From positions 1 to 36,527 of the forward strand of contig KN888853.1 in the NCBI GenBank assembly GCA_000934455.1: 36,527 nucleotides of DNA, given 5' to 3'. This DNA comes from Apostichopus parvimensis. Lineage: Eukaryota > Echinodermata > Holothuroidea > Aspidochirotida > Stichopodidae. The notes beneath the pieces are model-generated. The model was not told where the DNA came from and did no database searches. It saw only the letters and a program-made list of their open reading frames with translations. The position numbers and the translations under genes are program-made. Of the stretch, positions 19,445 to 28,545 are shown piece by piece (positions within the stretch are counted from its first letter, which is position 1; every line of letters starts with the position of its first letter).

Positions 19445-20232
19445 TTGATATGTGGACTTAATATTACAAGAATTATGTCTTCACTTACAAATCCTGTGAC
19501 ACTTGGTTTCTACAGGATGAAAATTATGCCCAATGCTGCTGTCAATGGAATAAAATTCCACAAGTGCAAGAATCCCAAATATTACAGAATTTGGACTCGG
19601 ATTATCAAACGAGAGAGCAATACTTTGACAGGTAACACAAAAGGTTGCAGCAATCATTTTAAGTTTGGCCAACCATATGATGATAACCCCCCCCCCCCCC
19701 AATCCAACATTATATCTCACTCGCGTGACGTTTTGTATCCCGCATGGCGGGTCTCGTAAAAAAGCACATATCTCACTGGTTATGATGAGACCCCAAAGCC
19801 AGAGAGACGTGAACGAAGTTCAGAAACACCTATGAAGCAAACACCAAAGAGGCAGCGTAAAACATTAAGCGTACCAGGATTTGTGGACATTGGGATACAA
19901 GTGGACCCTGTGGAATTATTGACAGAATCACTTTGCATATCCACTGGAGATCATGATTATTCGTGTCAGAATTGTGATTGTTCTTGCAGTAAAGTTACAT
20001 GTACTACGTGTTTAAAGAAAAAGGTAACAGACCTCAAACATGAGCTTACCCAAATGGAGTATGAAGGTTTAGAGGTAGAGCAAATCTCACAGAAGGCAAG
20101 GGAAGACATTACTAAACTTGAAGTTTGTTGCAACATAAGCGTTTTTCAAGTGTTACCAAATTACGAATGTCACTAAGCCTGGAAAGAAGAGGATCTGTCC
20201 ATTGACGATGAATTGTTTATGACTTTGGTTAA
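19445..20232 (+). pseudogene. THAP-domain transposon protein, N-terminal part, disrupted
   Basis: The plus strand after a good 3' splice site (ggtttctacag, about 19504-19514) reads GIKFHKCKNPKYYRIWTRII, KRESNTLTGNTKGCSNHFKF and GQPYDDNPPP. This matches the second half of a THAP zinc finger: FH, the W, and the C..HF ligands. After removal of the 46-bp insert at 19722-19767 it continues LTGYDETPKPRERRERSSET, then VPGFVDIGIQVDPVELLTES. A Cys cluster (CQNCDCSCSKVTCTTCLKKK) is followed by a coiled-coil-like stretch VTDLKHELTQMEYEG. It then reads TKPGKKR and, one base out of frame, DLSIDDELFMTLVK, which resembles the HTH before a DDE_Tnp_4 catalytic domain. At 20232 it is cut by a minus-strand LINE fragment. 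The first Cys pair of the THAP finger is not clear. Confidence 0.6.
19722..19767 (+). mobile_element. 46-bp LINE 3' stub inside the THAP gene, 10-bp TSD
   Basis: atatctcact at 19712-19721 and 19768-19777 brackets only 46 bp, which consist of the LINE 3' hairpin CCCGC-ATG-GCGGG and the tail TCTCGTAAAAAAGCAC. The same sequence, complemented, starts the stub at 2794. Excision in silico restores the THAP reading across the site. It is an extreme 5' truncation, and it defines how little 3' sequence an insertion can keep. Confidence 0.8.
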
Positions 20233-20473
20233 GAGTAATTACAGCGTGTTTGAATATCTGAGGGAAACACCCAGTGCGCAGAGATTCATTACTTATTCTT
20301 GTCAGAACAGGTAGCAATGAATTTAGGCACGATTTGAAGAGCCAAAACGCTATACGGTCACAAGATGCCGATTTACAAGCCCTAGACTTGATAATGCTGA
20401 GGACTTTCTGTTCAGTCACCAGTTTTAAATCATTTAATGATGATTGACACACAGACTGGTCAGAAGATGACAT
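20233..20473 (-). pseudogene. LINE reverse-transcriptase N-terminal fragment
   Basis: The minus strand reads VLSIIKSRACKSASCDRIAF, WLFKSCLNSLLPVLTRISNE and SLRTGCFPQIFKHAVI, the segment before the RT catalytic core in CR1-group LINEs (in the family: DPIPTWLLK, NxSLxxGxFPxxxK.A.I). Coding similarity stops abruptly at about 20233, where the THAP gene resumes in the opposite sense. The following residues on this frame are therefore antisense of the THAP gene, not RT. Only about 75 residues remain. It may come from the same element as the PHD finger at 20870-21100, also minus strand. Confidence 0.7.
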
Positions 20474-20869
20474 GCACGACGAGTCAACGAAGGTGGCGTA
20501 TCACTGAAAAACAGGCCAAAGGACTCTGCACTGATGTTTTCAGGAATAGATGTGCTCTGTGTTGATCAAGGACATTGAAATTAAATTAAGAGCAAGTGTT
20601 CTTAATTACAAAATCACATTTTTAATAATTTGCATCATTTGTCTTTGTGATCAGTGATTTTTCTTTCAACGTATACTCATGAATAACTTCTCATAATGGT
20701 TCATTGTAAACCTGCAAAGTGTGCCAAATGTAGAAAGAAAAAACCTTGGCTCGTAAACAAAAGAATTTTGATGTCATACAGCTACTGTAAATAAAATGAC
20801 CTTAAATGAAAAATAGAATAAAGTTATTACTTTTTTTTTCATTTGAACTATGACAGTTAATCTCTTGCG

Positions 20870-21100
20870 CTTTCGTTGTTTGTTTGTTGCATTTACTACA
20901 CTTCCGGGTTGATTTCCGCTTAGTAAGAAAAGGTTCCAGGCCGGTAAGTCCAACGCATGAAAAGTGATGCCACGTTTGACATTTATCACAGCCAATACTT
21001 TGTTTGTCATGATCAATTGGGATGCCTTCACCGTCGTCACCACAAACTCCACGTGGATATTGAAAGTCGCTTAAAAGGGAGGCCGTGGTCACAAAAATGA
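20870..21100 (-). pseudogene. PHD-finger fragment, probably LINE ORF1-derived, ligands lost
   Basis: The minus strand reads FQYPRGVCGDDGEGIPIDHD, KQSIGCDKCQTWHHFSCVGL, and TGLEPFLTKRKSTRKCSKCN. This is a C4HC3 PHD finger, normally a chromatin reader, also found in ORF1 of CR1-type LINEs. The first ligand expected in YPCGVC is Arg, and the conserved Trp before the last Cys pair is also Arg (STRKC for STWKC). The zinc site is therefore damaged. No continuous ORF1 was recognised around it. Confidence 0.65.
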
Positions 21101-21541
21101 TTCTTCCAAAATTCATGAAGTTAATCAAAGTTATGTGGCAAATTGTCAATACTTTGACACTTCCCACATTTTTCGCCACGAAAACGCCATTTTGCATATT
21201 AATGAGGTTAATTTGCATAATTAATGAGGTTTATTGGGACTTCGATATCTTTTGATTCCAGAAGCAATTCATTCATGCAGGGTGGCAAATTGAAGCTAAT
21301 GATGAGATCTATGGACTGAGCATAGTTTTAAATCACTAAAACAAATCATGTATTGATAATGAATTAAAATATCGAATTTTCTGTAAATGAGTGCAGTCTT
21401 CGGAAGTTATATATTTTTTTCATGCAAAAACTGTTAGTCCATCGCATTATGTACCATGTTACTCTGTAGCAAATTTTATTGAAATAGAAGATAATTTCAC
21501 AGAGTTACACACGGTCTTGGGACACCTTTTCCAAGGCCTCA

Positions 21542-22012
21542 GTGTCCGACACTAGCTCCCCGGTGGAGGCTTTGTTCCCCCTTTCGTGTCCCACCTCGTC
21601 CCTGAGCGAAGTTGCCGCGACTGCCAGTCTGCCCACTGAGGCGGAGCTGGACAAAACGGCGGAGATGGTATTAGCGGAGTGGCATGCGGAGCAGGATGCC
21701 GCTTGTACTGGTTCACCGGTAGCTGCGCCCGCTATCGGTGATACTAGTCGGGCCCCGAGTCAACTGGCCCAAGAGACATTGAGTGGCCCAGATTCGGACT
21801 CGCCAATGGAGGACTGCACTACAGCCTTAGTAGTTGCGGCTAAGGAGTCCTCCGATTGGTTTCATGAGACGAAACAGGCAACTGATCTTATGACTCGAGC
21901 GGCCCTTCCACCCTGCCAGCAGTCGCTTCCGCTATACCGGACACGATGGTCGCTAGTGGACCTCCTGTTCCTGACATGGAGGTCCACTCGACCAAGGTTG
22001 ACGAGGAGCTAA
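21542..22012 (+). CDS. GC-rich unknown ORF (156 codons), Ala/Ser/Pro/acidic
   Basis: Markedly more GC-rich than its surroundings, with an acidic, Ser/Thr/Ala-rich low-complexity product (EVAATASLPTEAELDKTAEM; PSQLAQETLSGPDSDSPMED). No domain is recognised. Such composition is common in the N-terminal part of retroelement ORF1/Gag proteins. About 180 bp downstream a LINE 3' end of the same strand begins (22190-22383), so it could be ORF1 of an internally deleted LINE; this is inference. A 49-codon shift in character (RTRWSLVDLLFLTWRSTRPR) near the end suggests the true frame is left at about 21930. The start ATG is only the first in frame. Confidence 0.35.
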   Translation: MSDTSSPVEALFPLSCPTSSLSEVAATASLPTEAELDKTAEMVLAEWHAEQDAACTGSPVAAPAIGDTSRAPSQLAQETLSGPDSDSPMEDCTTALVVAAKESSDWFHETKQATDLMTRAALPPCQQSLPLYRTRWSLVDLLFLTWRSTRPRLTRS

Positions 22013-22189
22013 GAACTCTGGTCGCTCGTAGGAAAAGGGGGAACACGGCTAGGTGCCTGAAAAGACCCGTCTTGGGAAAACATCGAAGGTAATGACACCG
22101 GACACCTTATCCCTCGTCACCCCTTAATGTGAATGGGATGAGGGGTACCCCCAAAAGGCCTGTCGTCTACTATCGGGACGGCGCTCCCC

Positions 22190-22383
22190 GGATGAAATTT
22201 GGAGTGAGTTAGTTGTTACGTGTGGGGGTTGTGTGGTCGTTACATAATATGGGTTTGGTTTTTGGTTTGGAGTTGGCTTTTTGGGGCCGGTTTGTAGTGT
22301 CCTTTTCACGTGACGTTAAACGCTACGTTAGTGAGAGATTTGTGTTTGTGGGTGTCAGTTAGGTTTTTGCACGTAAAAAGCAC
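22190..22383 (+). mobile_element. LINE 3' UTR and 3' end, plus orientation
   Basis: G/T-rich sequence with ggtttggagttggctttttg (near 22262) shared with the 831-1078 stub. Then gtccttttcacgtgacgtta and the terminal gcacgtaaaaagcac ending at 22383. The left limit and TSD were not found; the element may extend left to include the GC-rich ORF at 21542. Confidence 0.6.
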
Positions 22384-22436
22384 ACGACTCATTGGCATTC
22401 TGAGTCTTCTTTCTCATGCACCTCTTTAGTACAGAC

Positions 22437-23207
22437 TCACATGACAGACGATGAAAGAGGGGCAGTAGTTGCTCTCATATCTCCTTTGGCAGAGGCTGGT
22501 GACTGCCGGGTGCTGGTGTTGTTCGCCAGCGCTTTCTGATAGAAGCACCAGGAATTCCCCCCGACTGGGCATCTTTGATGTAGCGGTCTTTCATCTGTGC
22601 TGGAGCTGTGCATCAAGATGGCGAATATAGCATATTGCATCTCAGGCACAGTGTCATTCTGTGTTGATGGCATTCCTGAAGTAGGATCCCCACTTCTTCA
22701 TTCTCACTTGGGTGAGTTTTCCTCTACCCCTAGAACCTTTGTGCTGCTCCACAAACGTATTCAGTGATGCGAACATTCGCTTGCTTATATGGTTGACACG
22801 CTCTTCTTTTTCTACAGGTACATCATATACCTGTGCCTCGTTCAGATAGCCCACTGTTTTCGTGTCACCATCACTAAGTACAGTTGTGTATCTGAATGAA
22901 CACATCCTGACACTCCTGTTCCATAACCGCAACCCAGCAACTCCTTCCATGTGGAGGCAGCAGAGCCTTGGTGGTTGGCATCACACGTGGATTTGTGCCC
23001 TTCATACCAGATCCCAAACTCTGGGCTGCCCTCTTCAAGTCTCACTTTGGAATCTGAACACATTGTACAGTAGTTGCTCAAAACTTCAAAGTCAACAACA
23101 AATCCAGTCAGTATATCAATGACAGCAAAGACGCCATGATGAGATGTATGCCCTCTCTTGTGCCAAGTGCCATCATAAGTAACTGTCATAATCTCCTGTG
23201 ACACTAA
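22437..23207 (-). pseudogene. Mutator-like (PF20700-type) transposase relic, copy 2
   Basis: Minus strand: EIMTVTYDGTWHKRGHTSHH with LTGFVVDFEVLSNYCTMC (23195-23050), the DGTWxKRG block followed by the Cys pair. Then ANHQGSAAS and, one base out of frame, MEGVAGLRLWNRSVRMCSFR, YTTVLSDGDTKT (second catalytic-type Asp), VEKEERVNHISKRMFASL, KGSRGRGKLTQVRMKKWGSY. Another frame change gives MQYAIFAILMHSSSTDERPL, HQRCPVGGNSWCFYQKA. The family order is intact, but two or more frameshifts (about 22950 and 22670) inactivate it. It retains the region that is most degraded in copy 1. The two differ enough (DGTWHKRGHTSHH against DGTWSKRGYTANH) to be separate families rather than a recent duplication. Confidence 0.8.
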
Positions 23208-24017
23208 ACTATTGTCAAGGGCAACATGCCTTCCTCACTTCCTGTCTAGCTCGAATCAAATGCTCTGACACTGAAGCTACAGCTCAGTACTGCCTGAGCT
23301 GAGATGTACTGTGACAGCGTATAGAATCCATCATTTCATTATCCAGGTGTATCAAAATCTCTACAAAACTCTTTGATACCTTCATGCCCTTTGCCGATAT
23401 TCCTCATAGCCATCATCTGTCTCACGTTTACGTCGGCATGCCTACGCATTCCAATAGTAGGAGAGGTTCAAAATATTTATTGAGTGTCTTTGCACTTCTT
23501 GCAGCTGATCATCATGCAATGCGACAGTCCCATCCTCTTAGCATGGACGGTAATCCAGCTCAGTTGATCTGATCCACAGTGTAAACAACCCACCTGTCTT
23601 ACAATTGTATCCAGAGTAGATTTATGGATGAGGAGGTATTGATTCATTTCATCTGCTGGGCCAAGAGTGGTAGGTGTTCAGCTACCTCCCAAATGTTGCT
23701 GACGGTGCCGCTTGACTGCTTGAAACATCTGTGGGTGGTATTGGCTCAGAACCATCAGAACTGTCTCTTGTGCCTACAGATAAATGCAATGACACAGACT
23801 AGTTCACTCACTATTACCTGTTATGTTTCGATATCATGTCATGCTGAAGTGCATGATGAAATTGACGGGAAAGCATCTTCAATTTTTAACGGTCGTACCC
23901 ATCGACTAATCACCGGATGACCAGATAGTATCATGCAACAAAATGCTACGTAGGGGGGGGGGGGTAAGAAGGGGTTCAACAACTTGTGAATTCACATTTC
24001 ATTGCTGGTTATCTCAG
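23208..24017. other. No gene recognised; G-run near 23953
   Basis: Sequence upstream of Mutator-like copy 2 on its strand; its N-terminal exon could lie here but I cannot identify it. A G-run at about 23954-23963, followed by taagaaggggttcaac, resembles the G-run flanks of the tandem repeat just to the right. Confidence 0.4.
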
Positions 24018-24330
24018 TAACGACTTATCATGACAGGGTTACGCAACGGTTGAGTGTGGGCCACAATATCGTTTCATGGTCATAAATATTAGATCGCTTT
24101 CGAGCGAAAAATTCAGGCAAACGTACGCATCTCTCTTCTACAATAATCTGATTCCATGGGGGGGGGGGGGGGATGAATTCAATATGTTAACGACTTATCA
24201 TGACAGGGTTACGCAACGGTTGAGAGTGGGCCACAATATCTTTTCATGGTCATAAATATTGAGACGCTTTCGAGCGAAAAATTCAGGCAAACGTACGCAT
24301 CTCTCTTCTACAATAATCTGATTCCATGGA
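24018..24330. repeat. Tandem duplication, 170-bp period, with G-runs and a UUCG-type hairpin
   Basis: taacgacttatcatgacagg starts at 24018 and again at 24188. Both units end at gattccatgg followed by a G-run (24158-24172 and about 24331-24347). Each unit holds CGCT-TTCG-AGCG, a stem closed by a TTCG tetraloop, then aaaaattcagg. Identity between units is very high (a handful of substitutions), so the duplication is recent. Confidence 0.85.
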
Positions 24331-24347
24331 TGGGGAGGGGGGGGGGA

Positions 24348-25119
24348 ATTGGTTCAATATGTCTAGCAGGTTTCATTTTGATACTTGGCAGTCTTGGCAG
24401 ACTTCTAATATAGCAATTAGCACAGTAGTAGTATTACACGATTGTGGCCTCCAACAGTCTAGCCCTCAATAATTACCCTTTCCGTCGGCAGATTTATGTC
24501 TCTTCTTTCTGTCTGGGTTTGTTGGCATATTGTCAGTGGTCTCTTCTCTGCCGCAAACATGCAATTTATCAACATTTTCCGATGCTCAGCAAGTACAGAC
24601 TGTCAGTATCACTGTGTAGAGAGGCTGTGAACTTTGTTTACACAAGGGAAAGTATATACACACAGTAACAGGGGATGTATCTCTCAGCAGACGAAATTGC
24701 TGTGTGCAGATATAGCAAGCTCTGTGATTGGTTAGAATGGCATATATACATATTAAAGAGCTGAAATAAACCAATCAGAGTGAGTTTTTAAATTTGTTTT
24801 TACTGTCATGCAAATTTACTGAGCTTCAAAATTATACCAAACCTGTTGAATTCTGAGGTCATTTGGCGAAGATACAGGACAAAACAGAAGCTATATATTT
24901 TTTAAATGGTCATTACCATAAAATTGGTGTATTTTCAAATGATTCTGAGCTGGAACATGATACTGAAATGGGCAAAAAAATGTTTTTAGGCTGTCAGCTA
25001 TCAAGTAAAGCTGGCATCGGTACAAAGCTGAGAAGTTTGTTGACCTTTAAAGGGGCATAACAGAAATTAGTCGAAAATGGGAAAATTTCACTCTCGGGGA
25101 CCAGAGCCTCCCCTTGATG
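24348..25119. other. No gene recognised
   Basis: AT-rich with random short frames. It lies 3' of the SWIM-YqaJ gene on that gene's strand and could contain its 3' UTR and the element end; no inverted terminus was seen. Confidence 0.4.
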
Positions 25120-27038
25120 ATATCATAGGAAAAAGTACAGAAGATGTAATTTTTTCAATATGTCTTCCATGGTTTTTTTGACAGCAGAAAAGGTGTCTTT
25201 AACCTTTCCGGTTGTCAATTCTGGGATAATAGCATGGCCCCCCAAAAAATTCAACTTTGGTATTAAGGCTGCAAGAAATGGCTCATCTAACATAATCCGC
25301 TCAACATGAATATTATCACTACTAGAAATTGTATGCACAACAAAGTCACACCAGGTAAAACCTGTTGCTTGAAGTTGCAGTTGAACTTGAGCATAATATT
25401 TGTGGCATCTGTCCAAATGTATAATGTTGTTCTCACATATAAGTCCACAAGACTCCTTTTCTTCAACTAACTGTGTATTGTTTTTGCCTTGTGTGTGTAA
25501 GGGTTCTTGTTCTCAACCAAACCGTGCCCACATTCACTGCACAAAATATTCCCATCTGGGGAAGCAGCAATATAGGGATGTCGCATGCTTATCCGAAGCC
25601 CTGTATCAGAACATGCTAACTTAGAATGCCTCCTTTTAAGCTTTATGATGAGCTACATATTTTCGCGCTACTCCTTCCCTATCTTTGCCCCACTGGAGAG
25701 CAGGTGAGGTTGGATTGCCATAGTATCCCATGATACGGCTCTTAGGGGGGTTCCCTTCAACTAATGAAGAACAGTCTCCTGCCACACTTGAGGTTATTAG
25801 ACTCTATGAATAAACCATTCTGTACTCGACGCCTGGTATGAAGTAAATTGGGCCAGTTATTTTTGTTGATGACTGTTTATATGTAGCATTTCAATCACTC
25901 TTCTTTCTAAACGTATGGAATGTAAGTTTTCTTCTTTAGCTTGGAGAAAAGCTTCTTCCACAGTAGGGGCATCAACCGTTGTCTCGACTTCCATCTCATG
26001 TCTTACCTCTTCACAATTGGCATGTTGCCTAAGGAGTGCAGTCACATGTTTGCATCCAGCTTGTATCCTGTGAAGGTAAGAAAAGAGAAAATTGTATCTA
26101 GCTGGAAAACTTTTTTATATCAAAGTCTGAACTGCTATCCATGGAATGGAAGGTAAGAAAAGAGAAACTTGTCTCCAGCTGGAAAAAAATATTATCGAAG
26201 TCTGAACTGCTTCCCATGGAACACAAGACAATTTTAGTTCATCAATGCAATGCCCATTGTTATTCTTGAACCTTAGGAAGTAATTTTTGTCATTCAATTA
26301 TTTCTTAAAATTGATATTACTGGTCAGTAGTATAAAAGACACCAAATCTTCATGCAAAAATAACACACTACCAGGTCATCTTTCCTATAAACATTATTTG
26401 GAATCCCAAACATATTATTCTTTTCGTTTTGAATGTTGATTTTTCCCAGAAAAATCACATGGATAAGGGCACTTCCCAGGTTGAACTTACCCAAACCTTT
26501 CAGTTGCATTCTGCTGTTACAACTCTACCATTGTCTTTATTCAGCACCATCCATGAGAAGTATGGATCATCATTTGTGTTGGTGTGTGGTATGACCTATA
26601 TTGAAAGAAATACAATGGAAAAAGTTGAGTGAAAATATAAAATAAATATATGATGCAAGACTCATTCGATAAAACTAAAGAACACAAAACATAAAGAAAC
26701 ATCATCAAGAAACACACAAAGAATGGGGAAAAGTATGATCGTTTTGAGGATAAATGTTTACATTGAAATTAGCTTGTTTTTATGTTGCTTGATTGTGACA
26801 TTCAGCAAACCAAAAAAGTTTGCAAATAAAAGTATGTTACATGAGTACTTGCAAAGAAACAATACACAAAAGAATGATGAAAAAAAAAAATAAGTTGCCT
26901 TACCTTTGCACGTACAAAACAATAACTGATGTTTGGGTTCATGCCATGGTAAGCCATCCCACGCACATGGTTTGACAGAAACCGTCCTTTACGAAGTTTT
27001 CACCCCCTCTGTGTTATGAAGTCCAACTTTACGTCCAG
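25120..27038 (-). pseudogene. SWIM zinc finger + YqaJ-type exonuclease gene, multi-exon, transposon-derived, damaged
   Basis: Minus-strand exons. (a) 27038-26904, bounded by TTTTACAG and GTAAGG: RKGRFLSNHVRGMAYHGMNP then NISYCFVRAK. (b) From 26595: VIPHTNTNDDPYFSWMVLNK, DNGRVVTAECN, then TGA where SWIM fingers have the second Cys of CxC. (c) From about 26062: IQAGCKHVTALLRQHANCEE, giving the SWIM C-x-H ligands. (d) YqaJ nuclease: SRIMGYYGNPTSPALQWGKD, REGVARKYVA, HPYIAASPDGNILCSECG, HGLVENKNPYTHK, and after a +1 shift CHKYYAQVQLQLQATGFTWC, DFVVHTISS, VERIMLDEPFLAALIPKL. The nuclease Asp (SPDG) and E-x-K pair (VENK) are kept. YqaJ folds are lambda-exonuclease-like nucleases; SWIM binds DNA or protein. 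The nonsense codon, frameshift and further stops (HHKA then TAA) make this copy inactive. The b-c boundary is approximate. Confidence 0.7.
26072..26219. repeat. Tandem duplication, 77-bp period, in an intron of the SWIM-YqaJ gene
   Basis: gaaggtaagaaaagagaaa begins at 26072 and 26149; both units end ccatggaa. The complement of the unit start is the polypyrimidine tract and 3' splice site before exon c, so the duplication copied an acceptor region: cttaccttc is present twice. Confidence 0.75.
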
Positions 27039-27499
27039 CTGTAAAATAAAGATGAAACAGAAAGTCAATCATGGAGACATAAGATTTTTTAGAAATATTG
27101 CTGAATATTTAACACGAGGAGCTTTGAAATGTTTATGTCGCTGTGTCTTAAGCAACATTTATAAACACACTGCAATCGTTGATAAAAAATAAAAGATGAA
27201 GACATGGTTCTGACTGATTTCCACGTTACTGATATTCACCATACTTTTCTAGTAGAAAGGCTATGGAAGTGTTCAAAGAGAAATGGTTACATGGCTGTTA
27301 AGTTGGGATTGGGACAGTGTTTGGGCCTAGAAATATTAGTACTGATGTGACAGGTATGAATTATGCCCCCTACAAAAAAACTTCAACTTGTCATTTTCCA
27401 AGTTGCAGTATCATTGCTATTAATACGACTGCGTTGTCAGAAGTTAGCAGATTCCAATCTGTCAGTTTCTTTACTGCGGGGCCGGGCACGCTGCTGGTT
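27039..27499. other. No gene recognised
   Basis: Upstream of the SWIM-YqaJ exon at 27038 on its strand. More 5' exons of that gene are expected hereabouts but none is recognisable. Confidence 0.4.
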
Positions 27500-27566
27500 G
27501 AGAATACAGCAACGCCATATTGTTCTGAAATATAAAGATTTGTCTGTCTGCTCTCTCCCCTCCAGG
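27500..27566. repeat. 67-bp direct repeat, copy 1
   Basis: gagaatacagcaacgccata ... ctcccctccagg; a nearly identical copy lies at 28138-28204 (about three differences). The end tctctcccctccag would be a strong 3' splice site on the plus strand. Confidence 0.75.
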
Positions 27567-28137
27567 TATGTACATAATGTATTAATTTTACCTTAATGAT
27601 TACAAACGATAAATGACTCCTCAGCGGTCATTCTTTGATTACTTAAAGCAGGCTTGTTGCCATATTCACAATGATTATAAAGTTAGTTTTCTTCATAGTT
27701 ACGGCCAGGCCGTTGGCTTACGTTGACCATACGTCCATGTGATAGTATATTATGTTGGCAAGGCAGTACTGATAATACAGAGTCTATTAGCGTAGGTTTG
27801 ACAGCTGTAGGCATGGTCTGTATTATAATGTGTGTTAGGTGGCAGTTGCTCTAGGTTTTATGCATTTGTGTAACATTACGTAGTGCATAGGGTAGCGTGG
27901 TAAGCAAATGAATAGGGTTGAATCATACAAATTGTATAAGGAGCCTCACCTCAAGGAGTGATCATATAGTTGATCATTATGCTGTTAATTGAGTTTAATG
28001 TTATTATGTAAAAGGACACTCATTCACTTATTTGTCCAACTGTTCAGTAACAGACATGTCAATACCTACATTAATTACACAAGAGAGGCATCAAGTCTCT
28101 ACTGTAGGTGAAGTGCTACATCTTTGTTATGTGTACG

Positions 28138-28204
28138 GAGAATACAGCAACGCCATATTGTTCTCAAATATAAAGATTTGTCTGTCTACTCTCTCCCCTC
28201 CAGG
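28138..28204. repeat. 67-bp direct repeat, copy 2
   Basis: Second copy of 27500-27566, 638 bp downstream, with the same splice-acceptor-like end (ctctcccctccag). The sequences outside the two copies are unrelated and no TSD is evident. Confidence 0.75.
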
Positions 28205-28378
28205 GGACGGTAACACTGAGACCTTACACCAGTAAAAATTAAAAAATTTACCATCCGAATAAACAAATATTATAAACGAAATTATCAGTGATTTGTATTA
28301 AAAATTCACATCTAAACGTGGATGGGGTTTAAAATCACTTCTTTTATATTTATAATATGCTAGACCTATGAGGAAACA

Positions 28379-28545
28379 TGGGGGGGGGGGGGGAAAAAGG
28401 CCAACCCAAGGAAGCAAGTCCCCAGGCCTTAAAATTTTTTTTTTTTTTTATAATATTAGAAATACAGAAGAAAAAAAGGGGGGGGGGGGGGGGTAAATAG
28501 GCCAACCACAGGAAGCTAGTACCTAGGCCTATAAATTTTTCTATT
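28379..28545. repeat. Tandem pair with long G-runs, about 105-bp period
   Basis: Two units: G-run (about 28379-28394), then aaaaaggccaacccaaggaa and caggcctta plus a T-run; then G-run (about 28476-28493), taaataggccaaccacagga and taggcctata. The G-runs are potential quadruplex-forming tracts and sites of polymerase slippage. Confidence 0.75.

Noticed and set aside
22862..23122. Plus-strand 86-codon frame
   Set aside because: Antisense to the DGTW block of Mutator-like copy 2.
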